Assembly: GCF_000744285.1 (NCBI RefSeq)
Contig: NZ_JQLQ01000002.1
Span: forward strand, 2,232,001-2,296,000
Direction of reading: 5' to 3'
DNA from: Carnobacterium pleistocenium FTR1
GTDB lineage: Bacteria; Bacillota; Bacilli; Lactobacillales; Carnobacteriaceae
Length of the DNA stretch: 64,000 nucleotides
Shown here: piece by piece, positions 26,907-39,287 of the stretch
How positions within the stretch are numbered: position 1 is the first letter of the stretch
Layout: every line of letters starts with the position of its first letter
The notes under the pieces: generated by a model
What the model was told of the DNA's origin: nothing
What the model saw: the letters and a program-made list of their open reading frames with translations, nothing else
The model's database searches: none
Made by a program: the position numbers and the translations under genes

Positions 26907-28088
26907 CTATTTGCTATTATTATTTTTGATTACTCGAACATTTAAAATTCCTTCGACATTTCCCACCCTTTTAACAATCAGCGTCAACTTGTCTTCTGGA
27001 ATAGATTCAATATCAATCAGAGTATACGCATAGTCTCCACGGCTTTTATTCATAATGTTTACGATATTCACACCATATTCGGCTAATCCAATAGATATTT
27101 GGGCAACCATATTCGTAATATTGCGATTGATAATTGCTAATCGTAGCGGAGAATTAAGAACCATTTCTACAGTTGGAAAATTAACGGAATGGACGATATT
27201 ACCAGTCTCCAAGAAATATTTCAGTGTTTTTGAAGCCATTTTAGCACAATTGATTTCTGCTTCTTCTGTTGATGCCCCTAAATGTGGCATGACAACAGCA
27301 TTTTCCATTTTAATTAGTCGCTCGTCAGCAAAATCGGTCATGTATTTTTTCAGCTGTCCTTTTTCAAGTGCAGAGATGACCGCATCTACGTCAACAAGCT
27401 CACCACGTGCAAAATTCAATAAGGTAGCCTCTTTTTTTACTAACGCTAGTTTGTCCGCGCTGATCATTGCTCTGGTAGATTCCATTAAAGGCACATGAAC
27501 AGTGATGTAGTCGGAAGTCGTTAATACTTCTTCAATTGTCAACACTCGTTTGACCCGACTGGAAATGCTCCAAGCAATATCGACTGATACATATGGATCA
27601 TACCCTACAACATCCATTCCTAAGCGATAAGCGTCATTTGCCACCATCGCACCGATTGATCCTAACCCTATGACTCCTAGCTGTTTCCCAGCTAATTCGG
27701 TCCCAACAAAACGATTTTTTTCTGCCTCTACTTTTTTATCGACATCTGGACCTTTGAGTGTTTTCACCCATTCTACGCCTCCAATAATCGGACGAACCGC
27801 TAATAATAAACTAGCTAGGACCAATTCTTTTACCGCATTTGCATTGGCTCCCGGAGTATTAAAGACTACTACCCCTTTTTTAGAGCATTCTTGTACCGGA
27901 ATGTTATTCGTTCCAGCTCCAGCACGTGCAATTGCTTTCAATTGGCTAGGGAAAGTCATATCGTGCAAATTTTGGCTCCTTAATACTATGCCATCAGGAT
28001 CATCTGTTTGATTTAACTGATAATTTTCTACTTCAAATTTTTTCAAGCCATCTTCGGCTATTGCGTTATACGTTTTAATAGCAAACAT
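26907..28088 (-). CDS. serA: D-3-phosphoglycerate dehydrogenase
   Basis: A 393-residue NAD-dependent dehydrogenase, first step of serine synthesis. Marks are AIARAGAGTNNIPV, the Rossmann motif GVIGLGSIGAMVAND (about 146-160), catalytic-domain VHVPLMESTRAM, NFARGELVD and HLGASTEEAE. The C-terminal 70 residues form an ACT domain (YGVNIVNIMNKSRGDYAYTLIDI), suggesting feedback by serine. It is the short SerA type without the extra ASB domain. It begins 2 nt after the serC stop codon. Confidence 0.95.
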   Translation of the reverse strand: MFAIKTYNAIAEDGLKKFEVENYQLNQTDDPDGIVLRSQNLHDMTFPSQLKAIARAGAGTNNIPVQECSKKGVVVFNTPGANANAVKELVLASLLLAVRPIIGGVEWVKTLKGPDVDKKVEAEKNRFVGTELAGKQLGVIGLGSIGAMVANDAYRLGMDVVGYDPYVSVDIAWSISSRVKRVLTIEEVLTTSDYITVHVPLMESTRAMISADKLALVKKEATLLNFARGELVDVDAVISALEKGQLKKYMTDFADERLIKMENAVVMPHLGASTEEAEINCAKMASKTLKYFLETGNIVHSVNFPTVEMVLNSPLRLAIINRNITNMVAQISIGLAEYGVNIVNIMNKSRGDYAYTLIDIESIPEDKLTLIVKRVGNVEGILNVRVIKNNNSK

Positions 28089-28090
28089 CC

Positions 28091-29173
28091 TTATTGATCC
28101 CCTTCCACTTTTGCTTCAAATTCTTTCATAAATCTTACTAATTCTTTCACACCTTCAAGTGGAAAAGCATTATACAAACTAGCCCTCATTCCACCTACAG
28201 AACGGTGTCCTTTTAAATTGATCATCCCTTTGCTTTCGGCTTGCTGGATAAATGATTTATCCAATTCCGCATTCCCTGTAATAAATGGAATATTAGTTAA
28301 AGAACGAGAACCTATAGAAACTGGTGAACGATAAAGGTTTGACGATTCAATAGCCTCGTAAAGTAAACTCGCTTTTTCTCGATTTATTTTTTCGATTTCC
28401 GTAATGCCACCTAATTCTTTGAGCCATTCAAACATCAATTTAGCTGCATAGATGGCAAATGTTGGCGGTGTGTTGTACATTGATCCGTTATCAACATGCA
28501 TTTTATAGTCTAGCATCGCAGGTAAGTTTTCTTTTAGACCAATCAAATCTTTCCGAACAATAACAACAGTTAATCCAGCAGGCCCAATATTCTTTTGGGC
28601 TCCAGCATAAATCAAGCCAAAATCAGATACATTATATCGACTGGACAAGATGTTAGAAGACATATCAGCAACCAACAAAACGTCTCCAGCTTGAGGCACC
28701 TTAAGAAAAGCTGTTCCTTCAATAGTATTATTCGTTGTGATGTGTAGATAATCAAATTCTGAATCTACTAAGGGTATAGCAGGATTTTCAGTAAAGTTAT
28801 TTTCTTTTGAACTAGCAATAACTTCTACTGTTAAACCATCCGTTTTTCGAGCTTCTTCTATAGCTTTTTTAGACCAGCTTCCAGTATTGACATATGCCAC
28901 CTTATTTTTCCCTAAATTCATTGGCAGCATGGTAAATTGCAAGCTTGCTCCCCCTTGCAAAAATAACACTTCATAGTTTACCGGAATATCCATCAATTCG
29001 CGTAAAAGCGACTCTGCATCATTCATAATGGATTGAAATAATGAGGAACGATGACTTAACTCCATAACTGACATGCCACTGCCTTGATAAGACAATAAGT
29101 CTTTTTGTATCGTTTTTAATACAGATACCGGCATAATAGCTGGTCCCGCTGAAAAGTTATAAACTCGCTTCAT
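28091..29173 (-). CDS. serC: Phosphoserine aminotransferase
   Basis: A 360-residue class V PLP aminotransferase making phosphoserine from 3-phosphohydroxypyruvate. It opens [16 protein letters not shown]; the PLP lysine is in [18 protein letters not shown] (about residue 197), and [18 protein letters not shown] closes it. It is the first gene of serC-serA-DUF1015, whose last step (phosphatase) has no recognised gene here. SD AGGAG lies upstream of ATG 29173. Confidence 0.95.
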   Translation of the reverse strand: MKRVYNFSAGPAIMPVSVLKTIQKDLLSYQGSGMSVMELSHRSSLFQSIMNDAESLLRELMDIPVNYEVLFLQGGASLQFTMLPMNLGKNKVAYVNTGSWSKKAIEEARKTDGLTVEVIASSKENNFTENPAIPLVDSEFDYLHITTNNTIEGTAFLKVPQAGDVLLVADMSSNILSSRYNVSDFGLIYAGAQKNIGPAGLTVVIVRKDLIGLKENLPAMLDYKMHVDNGSMYNTPPTFAIYAAKLMFEWLKELGGITEIEKINREKASLLYEAIESSNLYRSPVSIGSRSLTNIPFITGNAELDKSFIQQAESKGMINLKGHRSVGGMRASLYNAFPLEGVKELVRFMKEFEAKVEGDQ

Positions 29174-29235
29174 TCTAATCCACTCCTAATTATATCCGTT
29201 TAAAACTAACCGGATTTTAATAAACCATGATTTTT

Positions 29236-29241
29236 ATTATA
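29236..29241 (-). promoter_or_regulatory. Candidate extended -10 of the serC promoter
   Basis: TGGTATAAT on the minus strand (TG-N-TATAAT), about 63 nt before the serC start codon; no good -35 box is visible, as is common for extended -10 promoters. Confidence 0.45.
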
Positions 29242-29325
29242 CCAGTATTTTCATATTTAAACAGACAAACTTAAATTTTTTTAAACTGCTGAAAAAGGAA
29301 CTATCAATCCTATTTGTCATATAAC

Positions 29326-29362
29326 TAAAAAAAGAGACCGGGAAATCCCAATCTCTTTTTTT
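29326..29362 (-). terminator. Terminator of the EIIB gene
   Basis: AAAAAAGAGA / TCTCTTTTTT-type hairpin 49 nt after the EIIB stop, with a U-run on the minus strand. It insulates the serC promoter. Confidence 0.8.
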
Positions 29363-29410
29363 GTTCTATAGAGTTTTTTTAAACTAAGGTTACTTTTTTT
29401 AAAAGCCTAT

Positions 29411-29908
29411 TTAAAGCATTTTTTCTTTTTTCAATAAATCCATCATATATACTTTATTATCTGCCACTACTTTACGAATTTCTAATTTAATTCCTTGATC
29501 ATTTAGATATTTCAAATTTTCTACATCTGCATTGTTTACTGCAACTGCATTTGTGATCATTTTTTTACCATCCGAGAAACTCATCCCACCAATATTGATA
29601 GAATCAAATTTAACTCCACCTTCCACTGCTCTTTTTGCATCATGTGGACTTGTAAACAATAGCATCGCTTTAAAATGATCAAATTTAGAATCATTAAAAA
29701 TCGAAATCATTTTATCAACTGTGATAACATTTACAATAACGCCCGGAGGAGAAGCTTGTTTCAACAATGTTTTTCTCAACAAATCTTTTGCTACCTCATC
29801 ACTGACAACTAATATACGATTTACTTTTGTCACTTTTGCCCATACGGTTGCAACCTGGCCATGAATCAACCGGTCATCAATACGAACTAAACGAATTTCC
29901 ATTGGCAT
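29411..29908 (-). CDS. Orphan PTS mannose-family EIIB component
   Basis: A 165-residue cytosolic EIIB of the mannose/fructose/sorbose PTS family. The phosphoryl-accepting His is in RIDDRLIHGQVATVWAK (about residue 16), and SPPGV and GGMSF are conserved. No EIIA, EIIC or EIID lies in the window, so this is an orphan subunit. Its place 78 nt after a LevR-type activator suggests that it signals transport state to that regulator, as in Listeria-like man systems (inference). An ATG two codons later (29902) preceded by AAGG is an alternative start. Confidence 0.9.
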   Translation of the reverse strand: MPMEIRLVRIDDRLIHGQVATVWAKVTKVNRILVVSDEVAKDLLRKTLLKQASPPGVIVNVITVDKMISIFNDSKFDHFKAMLLFTSPHDAKRAVEGGVKFDSINIGGMSFSDGKKMITNAVAVNNADVENLKYLNDQGIKLEIRKVVADNKVYMMDLLKKEKML

Positions 29909-29986
29909 CCTTATCTATTCTCCTCATCAATCTTCTTCTAAAATTGCAATAATCTGGGTAAACAATTGTTTCTACCCTAACCTTTT

Positions 29987-32812
29987 TTATGCATCAACAA
30001 TTTTAACAATATAAAATATTTCTGAATCTGGAATACTCATATTTAATTTTGATTCAAGCAGTAGATTCGCTTCTTTAATAGCTTGGTAATAAATGGAAGC
30101 CGTATCGATTTCTTCCTCTGGCTGATTGAGTGGATCTCTAAATAAAACTCGTTCGATCACACCTGCCATATGCATTAACAAGCCTATTTGAACGCTATTG
30201 CTGAGTGTTTTATCTAATTTTTCTTCAATGATCTCGGTGTAGTCCCATAAGATATTAATAAATTTACGCGGATTTAAGAAAGTGAAATAAGTAGCCAAAT
30301 ATTCTTCGCAAAGCTGCTTCGTGTCCATTGATTCAGCATAATTTCCTTCAGCATATTGCTGGTTTAAAATCACTTGTTTAACTTTCTCATCTCCTGAAGA
30401 CTGAAATAATTCTTCTAAAGAAAGATGTGGAACGTTTAAAGATGACTTTGCAACTCCAGCAGTCGCTAGCACTTGATAATTTTTCGAAATCTTTGTAACT
30501 TCTTCCTCGATACCAACTAAAGAGATAGAGAAAATTTCAATTGTCTCATCGATAAAATCTTCTAATACACTTTCGACACGTTGTTTTATTCTTACAGCTG
30601 TTCCTTCACCCGTCGAACAAATGGTAATAATCGCTTTAGGTTTATTGATTCTTTGTTGTTGAGGTACGGTTAAAAGAACGGGATTATCTTCTGGAAGATT
30701 GCTGTACCCTCTGAAATTTTTCAAAGACCAGTAGACTTCATCTAATTGATTATCCATCAAAGATGTTTTACGCGCTGCTTCTAATACGAGTGGAGTCGTT
30801 ACCATATCTAATGTTTGGATTGAGATATCCGTTTCTCGCATAGCTTTCACACCAAATGTAGTTAAAGATCCCATATCAACCAACAATAAGACACCTTTGC
30901 CTTCATTCACATTTTGGATTGCTGACAAAACTAATTTATAAGCTTGTTGTGGGCTCATTTCCAAAGGCATGTCCACAGCTTCAATATTTTTAACATCTAG
31001 TAATTTGGATACTACTTGGACCATACTGGTAGCTGTGGAGCGGCCATGCGCAGCAACGACCATCCCAACATCACCCAAATTATTTTGTTCTTTTAAAGAT
31101 ACCAGCAACATAGTCAAATACCAGCATTCTACTTCTGGAACAATAATTTGGTAATTTTCTTTCATATGATTTTTAATTATAATAGCTACTTCGTATTCGT
31201 TTTGGTAATTTAAAATCAATTTATCTAATTCACTATTTTGTTTTATTTGAACAAAACCTTCTTTTGAACGTTTGATGAATGAACTAAGGTGTAAACTCAT
31301 GGCATATAAAAAATTTTGTTTAAAATGATACCCTAAATGTTCTTCCGCCATTTTCCAAACTTCTTTTGTTAATGTGATAACTTCTTGTTCAACGATATCT
31401 CTTAGGTTGTGTTCATTATTTGGAATCAATTGATTGGTTTTATAGAAAGATTTCAAATGAAGATTAATATCAGTTGTAATAAAATTCTCAATATCTTCTT
31501 GTGTCAATCCTTCGTCTCTGAGCATCACTGCTTTATCTCCAATGATTTCATATAAATTAAATGGCAATTCATAAGAATCTTTGTCTAAAATATAGACAGA
31601 GTCTTTTGGGTGGATTACCATGCTAGGTTCAAGATAATTGGATATTTCATTCAATTCTTCTCGATTTCTCGCAATGTTGAGTAAGCCTTCTTGCAATTCT
31701 CCGGTTAATCCATCCATATTGATCAGCATTTCTTCATTGTTATCCATGCTATTCAAAAAGGCTTTGGCACAGGCCAATTGGATGCTTGACTTTAGTTGAC
31801 CTATATTTCCATAAGTAACACTTCCAAGCAATGCCTTAACAACATTTTCTTCGATAACAATTCGTTTATCAATACGTTTCGCTTCAATAGACAACAATAA
31901 TTTAAGCAATTGAATACGTTCATTAGCTGGCCGATCATTGAATGCTGGCAGTTCGATCGTAATAGGGATACGTCTTACAAAGGTCTTCAATAATGCAGAA
32001 TTAGGATCTTCAGTTGTCGCACAAATGATTCGAACTTTAGCTGAATAGCGTTTGTCAGTTTCCCCCATTGGCTGAAATGTTCCGGTATCCATAAAATAAA
32101 AAAGCATTTCTTGTCCTTCAGGAGGCAAGCGATGAATTTCATCTAGAAACAGCATATTATTATCAGCTTTCAGTAATAATCCTTCTTTTGCTTCTGTTGC
32201 ACCCGTATAAGCTCCCTTGGCATGTCCAAACAAATGAGACATCAGTAATTGCGGGTTTTGCGAATAGTCTGCACAATTAAAAATAATCATAGATTGACCT
32301 GGTTCAATGATTCCCTTATCTTGCGAATATTGATACATAGCATTAGCAAAGAAAGTCTTTCCTGATCCAGTTGGACCAATAACGAGACTATTCAATCCTT
32401 TAGGAGGGTAAAAAATAGCAGCCTTTGCTTGTTCCATTTGATTTTTCAAACTACCATTTGAACCAATCATATACTCAAATAAGTTATTATCTTTTTTTAT
32501 AGGATCATTTTGTTTTTCTATTACCCGTTTTTCTTTGATCAATGTTTCATCTTTATAGGATTGTACGACTTTCGACAAAGGTTTCCATTTTAAACAACTG
32601 CTATCAACATATCGCACAGGTCTTCCTTCAAGTTTCGCTACTTTTCCTTCGCGAACTAAAAGATTCAACTCTTTACTTACATTATTGCGAATAATATTTA
32701 GCGCATCAGAAATTTCAATCGTTGTCATCCCTGATCCGAATTCTATTTCATCACTAGTAAGGTTTTCAGTATGATTTTTAACAAACTGATAAACTAAATC
32801 TTTTCTTTTCAT
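29987..32812 (-). CDS. LevR-type sigma-54-dependent activator with PTS regulatory domains
   Basis: A 941-residue regulator. Order: N-terminal winged helix (about 1-75), AAA+ domain with Walker A GPTGSGKT (146-153) and the sigma-54 contact loop GAYTGA (200-205), a first PRD (about 440-530), an EIIA-Man-like domain with His589 in AAHGRS, an EIIB-Gat-like segment with Cys732 in ICSTGEGT, and a second PRD with His881 in LLMHMAGV. Such proteins (LevR/ManR) switch on mannose-class PTS operons with RpoN and are tuned by PTS phosphorylation. The target operon is not in the window. The orphan EIIB follows at 78 nt. Confidence 0.93.
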   Translation of the reverse strand: MKRKDLVYQFVKNHTENLTSDEIEFGSGMTTIEISDALNIIRNNVSKELNLLVREGKVAKLEGRPVRYVDSSCLKWKPLSKVVQSYKDETLIKEKRVIEKQNDPIKKDNNLFEYMIGSNGSLKNQMEQAKAAIFYPPKGLNSLVIGPTGSGKTFFANAMYQYSQDKGIIEPGQSMIIFNCADYSQNPQLLMSHLFGHAKGAYTGATEAKEGLLLKADNNMLFLDEIHRLPPEGQEMLFYFMDTGTFQPMGETDKRYSAKVRIICATTEDPNSALLKTFVRRIPITIELPAFNDRPANERIQLLKLLLSIEAKRIDKRIVIEENVVKALLGSVTYGNIGQLKSSIQLACAKAFLNSMDNNEEMLINMDGLTGELQEGLLNIARNREELNEISNYLEPSMVIHPKDSVYILDKDSYELPFNLYEIIGDKAVMLRDEGLTQEDIENFITTDINLHLKSFYKTNQLIPNNEHNLRDIVEQEVITLTKEVWKMAEEHLGYHFKQNFLYAMSLHLSSFIKRSKEGFVQIKQNSELDKLILNYQNEYEVAIIIKNHMKENYQIIVPEVECWYLTMLLVSLKEQNNLGDVGMVVAAHGRSTATSMVQVVSKLLDVKNIEAVDMPLEMSPQQAYKLVLSAIQNVNEGKGVLLLVDMGSLTTFGVKAMRETDISIQTLDMVTTPLVLEAARKTSLMDNQLDEVYWSLKNFRGYSNLPEDNPVLLTVPQQQRINKPKAIITICSTGEGTAVRIKQRVESVLEDFIDETIEIFSISLVGIEEEVTKISKNYQVLATAGVAKSSLNVPHLSLEELFQSSGDEKVKQVILNQQYAEGNYAESMDTKQLCEEYLATYFTFLNPRKFINILWDYTEIIEEKLDKTLSNSVQIGLLMHMAGVIERVLFRDPLNQPEEEIDTASIYYQAIKEANLLLESKLNMSIPDSEIFYIVKIVDA

Positions 32813-32835
32813 TTAGCTACCTGCTTTCTTTTAGT

Positions 32836-32914
32836 CTTAATCGCTTACATTTTATCACAAATAGACCAGTTTGTATCCTTATTTTTGATACAGTAAAATA
32901 TGTGTATCAAAAAT
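32836..32914 (-). promoter_or_regulatory. Regulatory region of the LevR-type gene: 12-bp dyad and cre-like site
   Basis: A perfect 12-bp inverted repeat (ATTTTTGATACA at 32881-32892, its complement at 32903-32914, 10-nt loop) lies 70-100 nt upstream of the start. Closer in, ATGTAAGCGATTAAG (32850-32836) resembles a cre site directly after a possible -10 (TAAAAT). Both are candidates only. Confidence 0.4.
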
Positions 32915-32953
32915 GATAACATTGTTCACTTTTTGTTCACTTTTAGAAAATGT

Positions 32954-33030
32954 TGCTTGTAACTGTAAAAACAAACCCATCTATTCCAGAAGAATTTTTT
33001 TTGAGTATCCCTACTATTTGACCTAGAGCA
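32954..33030 (-). repeat. Intergenic repeat copy B (ISL3-end-like)
   Basis: About 77 bp homologous to 17058-17137. On the minus strand it starts TGCTCTAGGTCAAATAGTAG directly after the eno terminator. The last 12 bases on the plus strand, TTGACCTAGAGC, recur at 59630-59641. It has no coding capacity. Confidence 0.6.
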
Positions 33031-33033
33031 AAA

Positions 33034-33073
33034 AACACTTCATTAGTTGCGTTGCCTCAACTAATGAAGTGTT
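33034..33073 (-). terminator. Terminator of the glycolytic operon (after eno)
   Basis: Perfect 16-bp stem AACACTTCATTAGTTG with its complement and an 8-nt loop, followed by UUUUUU on the minus strand. Confidence 0.92.
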
Positions 33074-33105
33074 CCTCTATTTAAGAATTCAATTCACTTA
33101 AATTC

Positions 33106-34404
<1,299 letters not shown>

Positions 34405-34440
34405 TTAATTTCTCTCCTTTGAGTTTAAAAATTTTTTTGT

Positions 34441-34460
34441 GCCTGGGCTTTGCCCATGGC
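34441..34460. repeat. GC-rich hairpin in the gpmI-eno gap
   Basis: GCCTGGGCTTTGCCCATGGC folds as a stem with a UUU or AAA loop and one bulge. On the minus strand it is followed by ACAAAAAAA rather than U, so it is not a terminator for upstream genes. It lies 36 nt before the eno start codon; an mRNA processing or stabilising role is possible. The rest of the gap (34461-34613) shows no feature. Confidence 0.5.
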
Positions 34461-34613
34461 CTTATTTTAATGAGTTTAACTGTTAAATGCAAACACTTTA
34501 GTTTTTATCTAACAATTTTTTGAAAAAACTATTCATCAAAAGAATTCATGCAAAGTCTGCAGCTTTTACATAGTCATCTTTCGTATAACGCTTAATTGAT
34601 TTAGAATCTACAT

Positions 34614-36142
34614 TTATTTTTGAATCAATGATACACCGGTCATTTCAACTGGTTTTTCAATATTTAACAAGTCTAACATTGTTGGAGCGACGTCAGCTAA
34701 ACGTCCGCCTTCGCGTAATGTTGCGCCTTCTTTAGTCACAATTACAGGAACTGGTACGGTAGTGTGTGCAGTATGTGGTTTGCCTTCAGGTGTAAGCATT
34801 GTTTCTGCATTACCATGATCAGCAAAGATAATTGCATATCCGCCCTTAGCAGTAATCGCATCTACTACACGTCCTAGGTTTTCATCAACAGCTTCGACCG
34901 CTTTGATCGTTGGTTCAAGCATGCCTGAATGTCCAACCATATCCGGATTTGCAAAGTTTAAGATAATTGCATCGTGTTTATCCGCTTCAATATCTGCCAC
35001 TAATGCATCTGTAACTTCATAAATACTCATTTCAGGTTGCAAATCATAAGTTTCCACTTTTGGAGATGGAATCAAGATACGATTTTCGCCTGGGAACTCT
35101 TCATTACGTCCGCCATTCATAAAGAATGTAACATGTGGATACTTTTCAGTTTCCGCAATGCGTAATTGAGAGAGACCTTTATTCGAAAGAACTTCCCCGA
35201 CAACATTTTTTAATCCAATTGGTGGGAAAGCTATTTCAGCTTTGATACTAGGGTTATACATGGTCATTGTAACAAGTTTAAGATTTTGCGCTCTTTGTCC
35301 ACGGTCAAAGAATTCCCATTCATCATCGGTAATAGCATTTGACAATTGGATCGCACGGTCAGGACGGAAATTGAAGAAAATGATTGAATCATTATCTTGT
35401 AAAGTTGCAACCGGTTTTCCGTCTTTTTCAATAACGGTAGGCATAACAAACTCGTCAAATTTTTCTTTGTCGTAGCTTGCTTGTACAGCTTCTAATGCAT
35501 TAGAAGCTTTAATACCTTCACCATGAGCTACAGCGTTATAAGCTTTTTCTACACGTTCCCAACGTTTATCGCGGTCCATGGCATAGAAACGGCCAGATAC
35601 AGTAGCAATTTCACCTGCTCCGATTTCCATGATAGCTTCTTCTAATTGTTTTACATAGTTGATACCAGAATCAGGTGCAACATCACGGCCATCTAAGAAA
35701 GCATGTACATAGATATTTGGCACACCTTTTTCTTTAGCTGTTTTAATCAATGAAATCAAATGATTGATATGACTATGCACTCCACCATCTGATAAAAGCC
35801 CAAACAAATGCAAATTAGATTGATGTTTGATTGTGCTTTCCATTGCATCACTTAAAACAGGGTTTGTTTGAAATTCTCCATCTTGAATTGCTTTATCAAT
35901 ACGGGTTAAGCTTTGGTAGACAATTCGCCCAGCTCCAATATTTGTATGTCCAACTTCAGAATTCCCCATTTGTCCTTCTGGAAGACCTACATCTAATCCA
36001 GAAGCTTTTAATGTACCATGAGGGTATTTTTCTAAAAGACGATCAAGATTTGGTTTTTTAGCTTGAGCTACAGCGTTACCCATAACTTCACTACGACATC
36101 CTAATCCATCAAGAATGATGATGGCTACTGGTGATTTTGTCA

Positions 36143-36143
<1 letters not shown>
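34614..36143 (-). CDS. gpmI: 2,3-bisphosphoglycerate-independent phosphoglycerate mutase
   Basis: A 509-residue metalloenzyme of the alkaline phosphatase superfamily that interconverts 3- and 2-phosphoglycerate with two Mn ions. The phosphoserine site is in [14 protein letters not shown] (about residue 62), with [10 protein letters not shown] and ADHGNAE as metal and substrate sites. Its ATG overlaps the tpiA stop by one base (TAATG), so translation is coupled. It belongs to the glycolytic operon. Confidence 0.97.
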
Positions 36144-38117
<1,974 letters not shown>

Positions 38118-38172
38118 GAAGGTTCCTCCTCTAAAGAGCAATTATCTATAAAAATTTATTTTTGAAAAAATA

Positions 38173-38204
38173 AAAGCGAGGAAGCGCGTTGCCTCCCCGC
38201 TTTT
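38173..38204 (-). terminator. Intra-operon terminator between gap and pgk
   Basis: GC-rich hairpin (minus strand AGCGGGGAGGC ... GCTTCCTCGCT) followed by a U-rich run. In an operon this is likely a partial terminator or 3' stabiliser that raises gap over the distal genes. Confidence 0.75.
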
Positions 38205-38241
38205 TACTATTTCTATCCTAATTTAAGTCTCTTGTTAAAGA

Positions 38242-39246
38242 TTAACCTAATTTAGCAAAGTAATCTAAAGTACGAATTAATTGTGAAGTATATGACATTT
38301 CGTTGTCATACCAAGCAACAGTTTTAACAAGTTGTTTGTCACCAACAGTGATGATTTTTGTTTGAGTTGCATCGTATAATGAACCGAATGTCATACCTAA
38401 GATATCAGAAGAAACGATTGGGTCTTCAGTATATCCGTAAGATTCATCAGAAGCTTCTTTCATTGCTGCATTAATTTCTTCAGCAGTTACTGATGTTTTT
38501 AGAATTGTTTGTAATTCAGTTAATGAACCAGCAGCAACTGGCACACGTTGTGCAGCTCCATCTAAAATACCTTTTAATTCAGGTAATACTTCACCGATTG
38601 CTTTTGCAGCACCAGTTGTGTTAGGAATAATATTAGCTGCTGCAGCACGAGCACGACGGAAGTCGCCTTTTGGATGTGGAGCATCTAATGTGTTTTGGTC
38701 ACCTGTGTAAGCATGGATTGTTGTCATTAAGCCTAATTCAATACCGAATTTGTCATTCAATACTTTAGCCATAGGAGCTAAACAGTTAGTAGTACATGAA
38801 GCACCAGAAATAACTGTTTCAGAACCATCAAGAGTTTCGTGGTTTACATTGTAAACGATTGTTTTCATGTCACCAGTTGCTGGTGCAGAGATAACAACTT
38901 TTTTAGCTCCTGCTTTGATGTGTAATTCAGCAGCTTCTTGAGTAGTGAAGAAACCAGTACATTCTAATACGATGTCAACTCCAAGTTCTCCCCATGGAAG
39001 TTCTGCTGGGTTACGGTTGCTTAAAACTTTAACGTCTTTACCATTAACTGTAAATCCGCCTTCTTTAACTTCAACTTCACCATTGAAACGGCCTTGTGTT
39101 GTATCATATTTTAGTAAATGAGCTAACATGTTTGGTTCTGTTAAATCATTAACCGCAATAACTTCAATACCTTCTAATTCTTGAATACGACGGAATGCAA
39201 GACGTCCAATACGTCCAAAACCATTAATACCTACTTTAACTGTCAT
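38242..39246 (-). CDS. gap: Glyceraldehyde-3-phosphate dehydrogenase
   Basis: A 334-residue NAD-dependent enzyme of glycolysis. The Rossmann start [15 protein letters not shown] and the catalytic Cys in [12 protein letters not shown] (about residue 153), with His in IHAYTGDQ, are clear. It follows cggR by 41 nt; start 39246 has AGGAGG 10 nt upstream. In B. subtilis the cggR-gapA mRNA is cut to favour gapA, and the hairpin after this gene fits similar differential expression (inference). Confidence 0.98.
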   Translation of the reverse strand: MTVKVGINGFGRIGRLAFRRIQELEGIEVIAVNDLTEPNMLAHLLKYDTTQGRFNGEVEVKEGGFTVNGKDVKVLSNRNPAELPWGELGVDIVLECTGFFTTQEAAELHIKAGAKKVVISAPATGDMKTIVYNVNHETLDGSETVISGASCTTNCLAPMAKVLNDKFGIELGLMTTIHAYTGDQNTLDAPHPKGDFRRARAAAANIIPNTTGAAKAIGEVLPELKGILDGAAQRVPVAAGSLTELQTILKTSVTAEEINAAMKEASDESYGYTEDPIVSSDILGMTFGSLYDATQTKIITVGDKQLVKTVAWYDNEMSYTSQLIRTLDYFAKLG

Positions 39247-39287
39247 AAATATATTTCCTCCTTTAGGAATCATACAATAAATTTATT

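Noticed and set aside
27055-27498. 147-codon plus-strand open frame
   Set aside because: Antisense shadow of serA, with no SD and biased composition expected of a reversed coding frame.
29909-29990. Possible sigma-54 (-24/-12) promoter near the EIIB gene
   Set aside because: No TGGC-N8-TTGC pattern found in this gap or upstream of the regulator.
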